Origin: Sceloporus undulatus
Lineage: Eukaryota > Chordata > Lepidosauria > Squamata > Phrynosomatidae
Direction of reading: 5' to 3'
DNA: 64,000 bases
Assembly (NCBI RefSeq): GCF_019175285.1
Contig: NC_056522.1
Coordinates: 64,611,578-64,675,577, forward strand
The translations under genes were made by a program, and so were the position numbers. Numbering within the stretch: position 1 is the stretch's first letter; each line of letters begins with the position of its first letter. Of the stretch, positions 1 through 11,635 are shown one piece after another. The notes beneath the pieces were generated by a model, which did no database searches, was not told where the DNA came from, and saw nothing but the letters and a program-made list of their open reading frames with translations.

Positions 1-1590
1 ATCACCTCCTGTTGCTCTTTCAAGAGGGACTGCAGAAGAAACTTGAGGCATTTGGGTTTGCTCTCTCTGTGTATGGAAGGTATAAACCATGGGGATAGGT
101 AGAACTGGCCACCGGCCTCCATGCAAGTGTCCACGCATATTGTAGATCAATTGCTTCACCTCTCCCACCCCAGTAGACTCTATTTTGATGGCACTATTTG
201 CTACTAGGTCATCAGAACTAGTGTTTTCAAGCCTGTCAATTTCTTATTTATTTCAACATGCTTTTAATATTTTCTGCAAGGGTGATGAACATCTAGCCCT
301 CCAGGTGTTGATGTACTTACTTCTTCATCACTCACCATTGGCAGTGTTGGATAGCACTGATGGGAACTGTTCTCCATCTCCATCTCTTTAACTGATCTTA
401 GTCATTTAACTGCTGGGTTATTGTTGTCAGGGTTGTTTTAAATTTCACTTTACATTAAAAAAATGTAATATGTATTCGCTTTTCTTATTGTATATCTTAA
501 ATAATTCTTTTAAGTAGCTTTGTGACTTACAATATAAATAAACAAATAGAATTAAATAATTAATTTAGTAATGGGGTACCAAGCAGCTGCTTTTAGTCAT
601 GTGTAAATAATTTCATGCCCTAAGTATATCTTCCAATGTGACATGAAAAAGTAATTAGAACACTGATGTACAACTTGGTTAAAAGCTTCTTTTACCTGGT
701 ATCTGCTCACTGGCACAGAATTGTTTATGAGTTCCACAAAGAAGCCAGTTAAATCTGCAGATCTGAACCCACTTACCTGGGAATTGTTTCCACTGAACTC
801 AATGAGATTTGCTTTCAAGCAGACATGCACTTTAAGACAACAGAACACACATAGGTGAAATCATATTTCTAATTATATAAAGTGTTGTGTTTTTTTTTTT
901 TTTTGGCAGGCATGGTGTAATAAATATGCAAAATAGCTAGTTAAATTAAGCATGCTGGGAAAAGAGAAAGACAACAGCCACAAACTATAAAAGCAGTAAA
1001 TACATTTTATAAGATTTTGAATAACTGAAGTAATCAAAACAACACTACTATCTATTCTATAAGAACTATTATTCTTCCATTTATGAGCTATCATACCATA
1101 CTCAGGTTTAGAGAAATTTGGAAATGTAATTTATGTCCTTTGTTTCAAATGTAAAAACAAGACGCAAAATCAGCAATAATCTGATCTTAATTAAGAGACA
1201 GTAACATGAGAACTTGTATATAATTACCAAAAGTGGTCATGATCCAAAGACTAACATTTGGAGCAGAAATAGAACTTTCTTTGGATTTCTCACCACTGAA
1301 AGGACTAGTCACTGTTTAGGATAAAAACAGTTTATCTCTTTGTCAGTGGGAGAAATCTCAAGCAGCATGTATTCAATATCAAACAAAATTTCATGCACAT
1401 ATTAATTTTCTGGATAACGGTTAGTACTACAAGTTCATGTCCCATTTCCATGAAAGAATTCACTCAACCATTCTAGTACCAGAAGTCATGAATTTTTAAA
1501 TCTTTATCTGTAATTTTTTGGTTATACTACAATACACACCATGATTGTTATCTGTCATAACATGAAAAATATGCAGACTGCAAATTAAAT
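1..1590. other. Intergenic, AT-rich, no gene recognised
   Basis: No coding frame with family resemblance on either strand. A T-run lies at about 889-904. Nothing else repetitive is recognised. Confidence 0.6.
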
Positions 1591-1668
1591 TAGAATATTT
1601 TATTATTTATTTGTTTGTTCAATTTATACCCTACTTTTCTCCTGCCATGGGATTCAAGGCAGCAGATT
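1591..1668 (-). repeat. L2-like LINE 3'-end fragment
   Basis: A TTATTTATTTG run is followed by TATACCCTACTTTTCTCCTGCCATGGGATTCAAGGC-like sequence. Reversed, this is the GGGAGAAAGGCGGGTATAAATAA ending shared by many copies here (14510, 28040, 28520, 34480, 49790, 56320, 56640). Confidence 0.55.
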
Positions 1669-2544
1669 GGTGGTAGATTACTATATGTATACCACATGAA
1701 AGCTATCAGTGGCTTAGAATATGCTGACTCTGACTTATGACTGATCACATTGCAGTTCTCAAGAATGTGACATTTCAGTCTCCCAATGGAAAACAGTGCT
1801 AATCTGATTTTCTTTCCTATAAAAGGATCAGTTTTATTACTGTTAATGGGATTATAAATCAGTTCAAGTATACTGTAAGAATTATGAAATCTACAGCTGT
1901 AATGATTAAGGTCCCCTCACTTTTGATTATACACATGCATTCAGTAAGAAGAAACATTTGCTTCAGTTTTGTAGCTTATATTTCCTGTTACATTTTATTA
2001 CATTTATTCTCATACTTTCAGTTCTATACGGTTCCCTGCCACTGAGGCACAGTGGAAGCATTCTCTAGTCAATGGGAATTCAATATCTTTCAATCCCACC
2101 AGTGGTTTCCAAAGGCCGTGAAGCTCAATAGAATAAATTACAGCACCGTATCTCAAAGACAAGACATTAAAATTCTCTTAGAGCTGCCTTTTTTCTACAT
2201 AATTTGTCTTAGTTTGTTCTGCATATACAATTACTAGCTAATTAATTATTACCAGTTTTAGTATCAGTGTGTCTGTAAACTTTGTATTTTGAAGACAGAA
2301 AGATGTGCAGTACAAGATGCATAATTAATTCTGCCATTGTGAGAGCAAGCATGACGAGTGTGAAGATATTTACAGCCATTATAGCAGATAATCGGTGCTT
2401 GGGGCACCTACCTCCTGGGCATACAAGAGATTGGGGAGCTGTTGCATTGATAGGCTTCTTCCAGTACTGTAACATGACTCAAACAGTCACTTTCAATTAG
2501 GTTATGAATAATGTTTTTGTTCTGTTTCTACAAGCATTTTAGTA
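1669..2544. other. Intergenic, nothing recognised
   Basis: Two overlapping short frames on opposite strands near 2242-2500 (77 and 72 residues) show no family resemblance and mirror each other, so they are treated as chance. Confidence 0.5.
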
Positions 2545-2768
2545 TACAGTACAATAGCCCTTTGTATCCATGGATTCAAGTATCCCTGGCTTGAAAATGT
2601 TTTTTAAAGATATTAATTCTAAAATGCAAACCTTGAGTTTGCCATTTTATATAAGGAACACCATTTTATCATGCCACTGTGTTTAATGGGACTTGAGCAT
2701 CCACGGTTTTTGGTATCCACAGGGGATCCTGGGATCAAACTCCATAGGAATACTATGGGCCCACAGTA
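2545..2768. mobile_element. Tigger/pogo-like MITE
   Basis: It starts TACAGT and ends ACAGTA, with inverted ends leading into GTATCCATGGATTCAAG and GGTATCCACAGGGGATC. The same architecture recurs at 11399, 27635, 31847, 50793 and 54096. TACAGT...CCCTC ends with TA flanks resemble the Tigger (MER2-like) group as I remember it. Confidence 0.6.
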
Positions 2769-3740
2769 CATATGCAGCAAGTATGACTATGAATGTCAAA
2801 CTGCAAGCATAATCTGAATAATGAAAATATAGATATTAAAAGTCCCTTTTTAATTCATAAAATATAAAGGACTTTATATAGTAAAATCCAGAATTTTAAC
2901 TCTATATAGCCACAGACACCATTTTTGTTCACTTGCTCATGGAATATTCTTCTATTTTGGCTTGCCCCAGGAAAAGTAATTCACCATAGATTTTACTGAA
3001 CTAATCTAAAAGGATGATTGATATGCAACAACCAATTCATTTGTCATACCAGAAACTGCACAATTGGTTCCCACTTTTTACCCACATTCAAGTTTGAAAA
3101 GGTTATGATAATGATAAATTTTATTATCCTCACTACAGAATCAGTTTTAATCCTGCAAATGGCATTCATATTTCATTTAACCCTGTTTTCTTAGTTCCCA
3201 GAATTAATATTCAGGGGCAAGAACACCCAGTTTAGTGATTATATATTTTGATCATATTCTTTTTGTGGATGTTTGGAATGATTTCGCTCACTTTGGTGCT
3301 TTGGTGTGTGAAAAATATGAAAACAAAGAGATGCGATCTAAATACTGAGTTAATGAAACTGATATACAACATTGTTGAGGATCATAAAATCCAATATATT
3401 TTTTCCTCTGAGTGATCAACATTAAAAATTAGTTGATTCGGCTGTTTACAATGCTTTGCAAACTTTGTCTTTTCCACAATTTGTTGCTACAAACTGGGTT
3501 ACAAACTGGAATTGGAATTGATTAAATTGACATTATTACTACTTAATGAAACTAAAACCCTCAACACTGCAAAATATTTTGCCATGGGTTTTAAGTGAAC
3601 AAACCCAAACTTGCATTTATCAAAGTCGGTAAATACCTCTGCAAGGCACTGTATCTTGATCATCAAGACAATGTCATAAATTTGCCACATGGGAACAAAG
3701 GGCTTTCCCAGGAACAAGCTATGCACTTTGCAGCATCCTT
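2769..3740. other. Intergenic, nothing recognised
   Basis: AT-rich DNA without recognisable repeats. A 75-residue minus frame at 3499-3726 has no family match that I can see. Confidence 0.5.
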
Positions 3741-3963
3741 GGCTGCATTCACACTGAAGAAATAATCCAGTTTGGCACCACTTTAACTACCATTGCTCAA
3801 TACTATGAAATTCTGGGATTTGCAGTTTTGTGAGATATTTAACCTCTTCTGTGAGAGAGCTCTGTTGCCACAGCAAACTACAAATCCCAGGATTCCATCA
3901 TACAGAGCCATGTCAGTTAAAGTGGTGTCAAACTGGATTATTTCTGCCATACGGATGCAGTCT
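3741..3963. mobile_element. Palindromic MITE (ATAATCCAG family)
   Basis: The ends GGCTGCATTCACACTG and the inverse of ATACGGATGCAGTC pair, followed inward by AATAATCCAGTTTGGCACCACTT and its inverse (AAAGTGG...CTGGATTATT), then GAAATTCTGGGATTTGCAG and CTACAAATCCCAGGATTCC. The whole element folds on itself. Further copies lie at 16697, 25774, 34163, 34229, 55784 and 56683. Confidence 0.8.
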
Positions 3964-4118
3964 TAGTCTACCAGGATACTAGGTCTGTTGTCCTAGCAGG
4001 AGAGTTGGTGCAGTAAAAAGATGATGTACTTCTTCTGCTCGACCTACAAGCCATTTATTATTGTGTCTGTCTGTGTGTGTGTGCATGAGTGCCACTTATT
4101 ATAATATCTGTGTAGGGA

Positions 4119-4450
4119 AGTTGTGCCTCAGTGGTTAAGACGCTGACTCTGACAATTGCAAGGACGATAGATTGGCAGTTTGAGACCTAAGTGCCATGTG
4201 ATGGAATGAGCTCCTATCACTAGTCCCAGATTCTGCCAACCTAGCATTTCGAAAGCATGTAAAAATGCAAGTAGATAAAATGGTACCACTTTGGTGGGAA
4301 GGTAACAGCATTCTATACAGGCATGCTCACCACATGGCCATGGGATCATCTTTGACAATGCTGGCTCTCTTAGCTTAGCAACAGGGATGAGCACCACTCC
4401 CTACAGTCGGATAAGACTAGACAATCACATCAGAGGGGAAACCTTGTGTC
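4119..4450 (+). mobile_element. Sauria SINE (tRNA-derived, BovB-type tail)
   Basis: The tRNA-like head has a good A-box region (GCCTCAGTGGTTAAGACGC) and a decayed B-box (AGTTTGAGAC). It is followed by CCAACCTAGCATTTCGAAAG, GCAAGTAGATAAAATGGTACC, GGGAAGGTAACAGCATT and CTACAGTCGGATAAGAC, and ends AGGGGAAACCTT. These blocks in this order are the Sauria SINE consensus as I remember it, which is restricted to squamates, so it is the strongest taxonomic marker in the window. An 89-residue minus frame across it is spurious. Confidence 0.88.
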
Positions 4451-4454
4451 AACA

Positions 4455-4560
4455 TATGGTGACCCCAGGTATTTGATAGAATTTTGTTAGGCAAGGAATA
4501 GTTAGAGGTTGATATTGTCAACTGTGAAATATAGCCCAAAGTGCCTGATATTCTGTGAAG
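4455..4560 (-). mobile_element. 5S-type SINE middle fragment
   Basis: Diverged GACCCCAGGTATTTGATAG...TTAGGCAAGGAATA...GAAATATAGCCCAAAGTGCCTGATATT aligns with the middle of the minus-strand 5S-derived SINEs at 11640 and 45160. It abuts the end of the Sauria SINE. Confidence 0.45.
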
Positions 4561-5235
4561 AGAGACATTTGGCAAATTTGGTTAGGGCCAGTCAATCACA
4601 GCTCATTGAATGCTGTGAAGGAAGGACCTACGGGAGAAAGGACAAAAACTTGAGGCTGGTCTGTTAAGGAGTCAAATAGGAGCAGGATGAAATGAGTTAG
4701 AGTGAAAACTAGCTAAAAAGAGAAGATTCTGAATAGCTTTGTGGGAGCTGGAGATAAGTTCAGGGAGTTCTTGTTTAACTTATTTGTTATGTAAAAAATA
4801 TTGACTGTTCTACTTTTTACAATTACGTCTGACTGTTTCCATTTAAGAATCAATAAAAAGAATTGGTAATGCTTTACCACATTCAACCCACTCATCAGCA
4901 CAGCCACATGCCCAGCATAGAGGTCACCTTGAATCCTGAGCACCAGATCCAGGGAGAATTCTTGTGGGTAAGAGGGCAATGGGAGTGACAGGAAAGGGCA
5001 GTATATCAGAATATATACAATAAAATAATAATGATAAAACACAACACTATAAAATGCTGAAGTATTAATATATTAATATGCAAAAACAAAAACTTCATCT
5101 TGGCCACCTTAGGCACACTCCGCAACTTAATCTGACAAATTCGAAAGGAAGGTCTTCAACCCTTTACAGAAGTGGATAAGAGACCAAGCATTGCAACTGC
5201 AGTCCATCCTAGATATGGGTTCTGTCACAGACTTT

Positions 5236-5325
5236 TTTTTTCTTAAGCAAGGAGTATTCAGAGGTGGTTTGTCATTGTCTTCCTGTGAAATATAGCCCAC
5301 AGCATCTGATATTCCTTGGCAGGCC
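5236..5325 (-). mobile_element. 5S-type SINE fragment
   Basis: TTCTTAAGCAAGGAGTATTCAGAGG...CTGTGAAATATAGCCCACAGCATCTGATATTCCTTGGCAGG matches the middle part of the 5S-derived SINE family. Confidence 0.5.
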
Positions 5326-6054
5326 CCAATCAAAATGATTTCTCTAAAAAACTACTCAGTGGCATAAGGCATCTGTGCACACTCTGGTTGTCAACATCTC
5401 CATCTCTCCACCCTCTCTTATAATTTCCTGGGTGTTTCCCAATGCTGTTCTAATCTAACCCCATGATGTGCATAACCCTATACTTCACATAGACTGGTGT
5501 GACTGGGATTCTTTTCACTAGAAAACCCAAATATGATTTGACAACAATAGGAAAAGTGCCATCACAGACTCTTAGTGAGAACGCTTTCTCAACATCAAGA
5601 TTGTATAAAAACACAAACACAAACAACTAGATGATTGAATAAGTGTAGTGTTTCCAAGAATGACAAAATAAGCACACCATTTAAGAAAACTTGAAAGTGT
5701 TGTCTGACAGGCTGAAAGGTTTCACAGTGTAGATGCAGGCAAAACGGATGAAATGGAGCTGCATTGTGAAATTTTAATGATTGCTACTTGTGAAGAGCTT
5801 GAAGAATTAGAGCAGAACAGACAAAAATAAAGGGAGTTCATTTGGTTTTTTTTTACTTTGCAGACATACCATAAAATTTAATGAGTATTTTAGACAGAAG
5901 AAAGAGATTTCTTCAGGGGCAATATGGATTCCAGGTTAATAAATATATTTGAGCAGTACATGCTCAGTATTATTATACTTCTGGGTGGCTTTTATACTGT
6001 TCAATAAGAGATTTACTGTACATACCTTTACATGTCTACTGAGATGTAAGCCAT
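5326..6054. other. Intergenic, nothing recognised
   Basis: AT-rich, with short pyrimidine-rich pieces and no repeat family identified. Confidence 0.45.
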
Positions 6055-6905
6055 ATTGTGTTTACAGTTTTTCATGGGTTTTTTTGAGCTATGAGGCCAT
6101 GTTCTAGAAGAATTTATTCCTGACTTTTCACCAGCAGCTGTGATTGGCATCTTCAGACAAACAACCACCCAAAGGGAAGGTATTTTACTATACATCAAAG
6201 GAGTCACAGACAGAACAGGGAAATTGGAGAGGAAACACAACCTTCAAATGGTCTACAAACCAACCAAGAAAATCCAGCAAATGCTGCACTCTGCAAAGAA
6301 CAGAAGACCACAGGGGTTTACAGCATACTGTGCAGCTGCAGACAAGTCTACATAGGGACCACCAAGCACAGTGTTCAAACACAAATGAAGGAACATGAGA
6401 GACACTGCAGACTGGGTCAGTCAGAAAAATCAGCAGTAACAGAACATGTTATAAACCATCCTGGGCATAAAATGCTGTTTGAAAACAGTGAAATTCTGGA
6501 CCATGCCAACAACTATCAGGTCAGAATGCACAGGGAAGCCATTGAAATCCACAAACACCTGGATAACTTCAACAGGAAAGAAGAAACAAAGTTTGGCTAC
6601 CAGTCCTGAAGAACACCAAAATCAAGACACAGAAAATGCAAATGAAAACCACCCAGCTAGGCGTGTGTGTGTTTCCCAGCAGACAACAGATCATTAATTA
6701 AATAGACACCCTGAGGCATTGTCATTCAACCACAGAACAATACAAAGGTTAACATGCAAATTGTTTCCTCTCAAACAACAGTACACACACACACACACAC
6801 ACACCACTCTTTTCCATGCCAGCATTCTCTGAAGATGCCAGCCACAGCTGCTGGAGAAACGTCAGGAATAATTCTTCTAGAACATGGCCCTGAAGCCCCC
6901 CCCCC
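6055..6905 (+). mobile_element. Penelope-like retroelement fragment with inverted terminal pieces (broken)
   Basis: A short frame around 6385-6609 carries QSEKSAVTEH, NYQVRMHREAIEIHKH and NFNRKEE, the signature of the GIY-YIG endonuclease region that ends Penelope-like reverse transcriptases. The sequence before 6140 (GAGGCCATGTTCTAGAAGAA...CAGCAGCTG) recurs inverted at about 6823-6890, which fits the partly inverted terminal repeats known for Penelope-like elements. A related AACATGGCCTCATAGCCC piece follows at about 7073. Only the 3' part is present and it is decayed. Confidence 0.6.
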
Positions 6906-7209
6906 AAACTGTTTATTTTTCTTTCCTCCATGCTCATTTTCTATGAGAAGGGATTTAATTTTGTTTTAGTTCTTTAGTGGCAGAGTCTCCACCTGCAATC
7001 CGATGTAGGCCTGCTGAAAAGACTGGCTGCTTGGAAAAGACTATGCCTGCCATGTAGTTGTTAAAGACAAGAACATGGCCTCATAGCCCAAAAAACCTAC
7101 AAAAAATTATGATTGCCAGTTGTGAAAGTGTGAGGAATGGGTGAGGATATAAATTTGGTGGCAATGAGCTGAACTAAGATGGAGAAATGCAATGCATGAT
7201 GGGGAAAGC

Positions 7210-7780
7210 TGTCTGGCAAGCGAGGCGAGGATTTTTTTGAGAACTGCTGATGTGGTGATAGATGGCGTGTCCAAAACTTTGGATGTAGCTGCTTATCCAT
7301 AAAGAAGAAGATATCCAGGACTGTACAAACAGCCTGGATAGAAACAAAGACTCATAAGGAAGAGACTGCAAAGAACTGTTCGATCTGAAGTGTTAGTCAG
7401 CGTCAAAGGAAGAGGTCCTCACATAAAGACAGCAGGATGGAGGACGTGGTAAAGCCTTAAAAGAGACTTTTCCAAATCAAAGGTGTGCTCTGGACCCGCG
7501 GCAACAGAGCTCCCACGCCTTCATGAAGACGACTGATCAACGCCTTCAGTGAAGTGCCATCTGTGTGTGTTATTGTGTGAATGGTGTGTGTGAGAGCTCT
7601 CTTGGTACTTGTATTTGGTTATGTCTGTGTATTTCAATAAATGTTACATGTATAGTGTCTAAAACCAAATTTGGTGTCTCTTTGTCTTGTCAGCCCTGCT
7701 GTGGATAAGTTTACTGGGAGGGAGATTTCCACTACACGCTCTCAGGATAAACAGGTTGCCCTTAAAATCTGGGCGTAACA
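7210..7780 (+). mobile_element. Solo LTR of a retrovirus-like or Gypsy-like element
   Basis: A 571-bp unit starts TGTCTGGCAAG and ends GGGCGTAACA (TG...CA). It is flanked on both sides by the same 5-bp word, AAAGC (7205-7209 and 7781-7785). An AATAAA polyadenylation signal at 7636 is followed by GT-rich sequence, as in an R/U5 region. No internal genes remain, so it is a solo LTR left by recombination. The exact flanking duplication suggests a moderate age. Class (ERV or Gypsy) is uncertain. Confidence 0.68.
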
Positions 7781-7854
7781 AAAGCCTTCGACTTCACATA
7801 CTGTGTTTAGCTCAACTTATCTTCACTTTACTGGGCACAGGATTATAGACTGTG

Positions 7855-8062
7855 GGGCTGTACAAACAGCCCTGAAGAGGTGGCTCCAGCTGCCTATTCT
7901 TCAGCTGGATGGAGGCCGTGGCAACCTCATGTTGTGGGCACAACCCAGCCTTCCAAGGGTGCAAAAAGGAGCTGCAAAAAGTGGCTCCATTTTGGGCCCT
8001 TGAAAGGGCACTATAGCTGTGGTGGTGTGGCTTTATGATGCCCCTTTGGTCTGTACAGGGCC
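7855..8062. mobile_element. MITE with GGCCCTGTACAGAC ends
   Basis: The right end GGTCTGTACAGGGCC and the decayed left end GGGGCTGTACAAACAGC are inverted copies. The inner sequence GGGCACAACCCAGCC...GGAGCTGCAAAAAG is related to the core at 47106. It belongs with the GGCMYGTTACAGAC-ended group at 10551, 14735, 40961, 44424, 47106 and 48887. Confidence 0.55.
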
Positions 8063-10006
8063 TTGGTTATTAAAAGCAAATTTAAGTTCCAATTTCATTT
8101 GTTCACACGAAATGGCAAGACAGAATTCTGGAGATTCTTGGTTTTCTATTTTTGTTTTGTTTTTGTTTTTTGAAGGAAGGAAGGAAGGAAGGAAGGATGG
8201 GGGCAAGGCTTTTTCAAAAAATTATATTATAAAACAAATGCTAAAACAAGTTTTAAAGACATTCTGCAAGTATAGTCCATGTTTTTTAAAAACCAACATT
8301 TTAATTGATTCATCATGCTAACCACCCTTACAAAGAAAGGGTTAAAACATTAATACTATGAAGACTGAAAACTTATCAATTCTTATATCTAAATTCTAAA
8401 ATTAAATAATAATTCACCATATTGTTTAAATAAGCAAAATAACCCTTGCAACCTTCTTCTTTGAAGTGATCCCAGGATAAAGTGTTCTTTGGTTGAGGTC
8501 AGTGTTTGTCTGGTAAGAGTTTATTTTCCTTGTGGAGAAAATCCTGATTAATGTCATGCTATTATGGAGACATGTGAGACTGAATGCTCCCAAAGTGGTA
8601 TATATCTAGTTCTCATATTAGCACAATCCTGGCAATAACAGGCAAGAAAGGGTAAACTCTTTGGAGATCTCTCATTCATAGGATCGCCAGAAGTCAAAGT
8701 CAACTTCATGTCAATTAACAAGGGAAAAAAACCAAATGCAAAGTCAACCAATCTATATCAACAGGACTGGTAATGAATTTATAAATCAAATTGTATGCTT
8801 TTATTATTGCCACAATTTGAACTTCCTACATTATTAATTTTACTGATCTTCCTGGTTTGCATTATGATCTTGTAGGAAAGAGCAAAGCCTGAAAAGCAAT
8901 CAGGAGAATTGGTGATCGTGAGATTCACAAATATGGATAGGTAAAAATGAGGCAAATGCTGTTTAAATAAAGTAGGTCTTGTTGAGATGTTTTAGTTCCT
9001 GGCATCCTTTCTGCATTTACAGTGACGTTATTACCTATTATTCCATATTTTACTAGATTCCTGTAAGAAATTAATTGTACCTAGATGAGTGCAACAAATG
9101 GAACTTGGCCAGACTACTGCTTTTTATGTTTTGCTATTAGAAATGGGTTTGTCTATATATCCATTTCCAGGAAGTTATGATATACCAACAGAGTCCATGT
9201 GAGGCTGCCAGATCTCAAGGTAGTGCCTGGGTCCTCAGTTTTGGGGGAAACCTTCAGGCAAAAGGTGAAAAATTTTCAGTTTTCATCAGGTCATCTCCAG
9301 GTAAGGGACAAAGCTGCATGCAAACCTCCAGCCAGGCATGCTGCACTTTGCAAAGGTTAATTTAATCAATTGCTGCAGTTTGCAAATCCACTTAATTTCC
9401 AGTCAGGAAAACATGTAGAGTGTGTATATGTTTGAATGGCAAGCTCTGGGCAACTGTGATTGCTCCATAAATCACATTGAAATCATGAAATCACCAGGCC
9501 CTACCTCCATGACATCACAAAGGTTCATCCCTAGGACTTTGATTTTGGCCTGGAAATATTGCAGCCCAAGATGATCCTGGCCTGGCATCCATAATCCCAG
9601 GTGATGTTTGTTCATGCTAAAGTGAGCATGTAAAGAACAAAGTGGCTTTACAGGGAAGCTGCAACAAATACTTATATTATTGAGAAATTTACTCTCTGAA
9701 GCTTAAAATGAAAACCAATTAAAAGCAAAAAGTATTCAACTTGGCATTTTGTCAATAAGAGCAGTTAATTTAGGCAAGCCAAATTTACTAAAAGATTAAT
9801 AAGATTATATTTTATTCATTATAATAAGATTATATACAATCTAGGCTAATGCTTACATTACTATTTTAAGGCAAAGTCCTAACTGTTCTTACTTAGTTAA
9901 TTAATTAATTTCATGTATTGATCTGGGAGTTCATCAATTTTTACATGTGTGCATGTTTTTTAAACAGTATTTCGCTTCTTGGAAACTTCTGAAATTGACT
10001 GGTTAC
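8063..10006. other. Intergenic, AT-rich; one GAAG microsatellite
   Basis: Contains a GAAG run at 8173-8199 and otherwise no recognised repeat or coding segment. The short frames lack family resemblance. Confidence 0.5.
8173..8199 (+). repeat. (GAAG)n microsatellite
   Basis: About six and a half tandem GAAG units. Confidence 0.9.
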
Positions 10007-10008
10007 TA

Positions 10009-10425
10009 CCGTATATACTCATGTATACATTTATGCCCAAAAATTGACCCCAAAATCCCAAGTCCACTTATTTATGGGTCACTGTGGTAATGTGATAGCA
10101 GCTCTTTCAGATTGCCTCATGCAGTGCAGTCAGGAGTTTATTTCTCTCTGGAGCTAAGCAGTGATTGATACTGCTGTTTGTTTAAGAGTCCATCTCCTGC
10201 CTTTGCCTCTGGCTGAAATAAAAGCTGACACAATGAAGTAAAAAACCTCAATGAGAGTTTCTCTTGCCCCACACACACACACACACATACACACACTGAA
10301 GAAGCCTCCACGTTTTACTCTTTTACTCTTGACCTATCCACAGGTCATGGCAAAATCCATAATTTTGGCCCCAAAACCTGACCACGACTTATACATGAGG
10401 TCGAGTTATAGTTGAATATATACGA
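10009..10425. mobile_element. TA-flanked mariner-like MITE (CCGTATATACTC ends)
   Basis: The left end TA|CCGTATATACTCATGTATAC and the right end TATATACGA|TA are inverted and flanked by TA. Inner words AATTGACCCCAAAATCC and TTTTGGCCCCAAAACC, and CTTATACATGAGGTCGAG, also pair. A (CA)n run lies at 10271-10297. The same family, with a longer core, is at 60439. Confidence 0.65.
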
Positions 10426-10550
10426 TAATCAGCATAAATGGACTGTGCTCTTTTGGTGGTTAAAATACATTACAGCACTGGAAAGACAAATGTCCACCTA
10501 TTCGTTAAAGGACTGAGCACATAGCAACACTTCCAACAATTTGAATATTC

Positions 10551-10786
10551 TGGCCTGTTACAGACTGCCAAAATAAAGCTGCTTCGGGTCTCTTTGGAGG
10601 TATGCTGTTTAAATGATGCATGCATCCTAAGAATCCGGAAGCTGCACCAAAGCTGCACTCCAGTGCTTAGGAATGGAGTGTGGCTTTGGCGTGACCTCCG
10701 GACTCTTAGGACCCATGCATCATTTAAATACCATCCCTCCAAAGAGACCCGAAGCAGTTTTATTTTGGAAGTCTGTAACAGGCCGT
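10551..10786. mobile_element. Full-length palindromic MITE, GGCCTGTTACAGAC ends
   Basis: It starts TGGCCTGTTACAGACTGCC and ends GTCTGTAACAGGCC. The two halves pair along nearly the whole element (AAATAAAGCTGCTTCGGGTC, TCTTTGGAGG, TTTAAATGATGCATG, CCTAAGA..CCGGA). The element at 14735 has the same core. Confidence 0.8.
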
Positions 10787-11398
10787 AGTGTATGAACATG
10801 TAGTGTATTCATCTGGTTGCTTTTTTTCCTTTCCTATATAATTTTGCAAAATAAAAAAATGAAATAAAGTTTTAAGAAATCAAACTTAAGAACACTTGCA
10901 TAAGTGTTGTACAGTTCTTTATTTCTTACTTTTACCATCACTATGTCTTTTGGTCATTTCAGATAAACCAAGGCTCTGAAGCTTTGAGTGAGCAGAAAAC
11001 ATAGACGTTACCTTTTCAAAAACAGCATTTGCATCCACCTTCAGAACTTTCCTGGACTTAGGAACATGGGAGTGTTCTTCATGCCAAGTCAGACAGTTTG
11101 TCCATATACAGATCAATACAATGATCTGTAGGAGATCTCAAGGGCCTCAGGCTCAGGTCTTTCATATCTCCCACCTGTTTCTTCTCAGCTGTGGAGATGT
11201 CTCGAACTATTGACCAATTAAGAATGTACTGGCTGGATGCCAATTGTAGTTAGTTAAGCTTAACAAAATAAATTAAATTATTGTCAAGTTATACTAATTT
11301 TGATGTTCATTGTCGTTGCACAATGGATAGGATTTTGCTATTGACCTGTTCTGTTTTCCTCTCAGATACCAATGAAAGAACCACATGTGAGAATCAAA

Positions 11399-11605
11399 TA
11401 CAGTGCATTCGCGTCATATGTGGGCGCACTGTACATGGCTTTCAGCTTATGCTGAAGCTGCATGACAAAAGTATGAATGGCGTGCATACCCATGGCAAGC
11501 ACAAGCCCCTTTATATTGAATGGGGATCACATATGCACTTTTTGCTTTACATGGGTGTGTGTGTGTCTAGAACAGATCCCCCATGTAAGGAAAGGGACCA
11601 CTGTA
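11399..11605. mobile_element. Tigger/pogo-like MITE
   Basis: TACAGTGCATTCGCGTC at the left and GGGACCACTGTA at the right form TA-flanked inverted ends. The core carries ATATTGAATGGGGATCAC and CATGTAAGGAAAGGG, related to the copy at 31847. Confidence 0.6.
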
Positions 11606-11635
11606 TTTCAACATGATGCATACTACTGTGATGTG

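Noticed and set aside
4119-4195. tRNA gene
   Set aside because: The A-box-like head belongs to a Sauria SINE; no complete cloverleaf is present.
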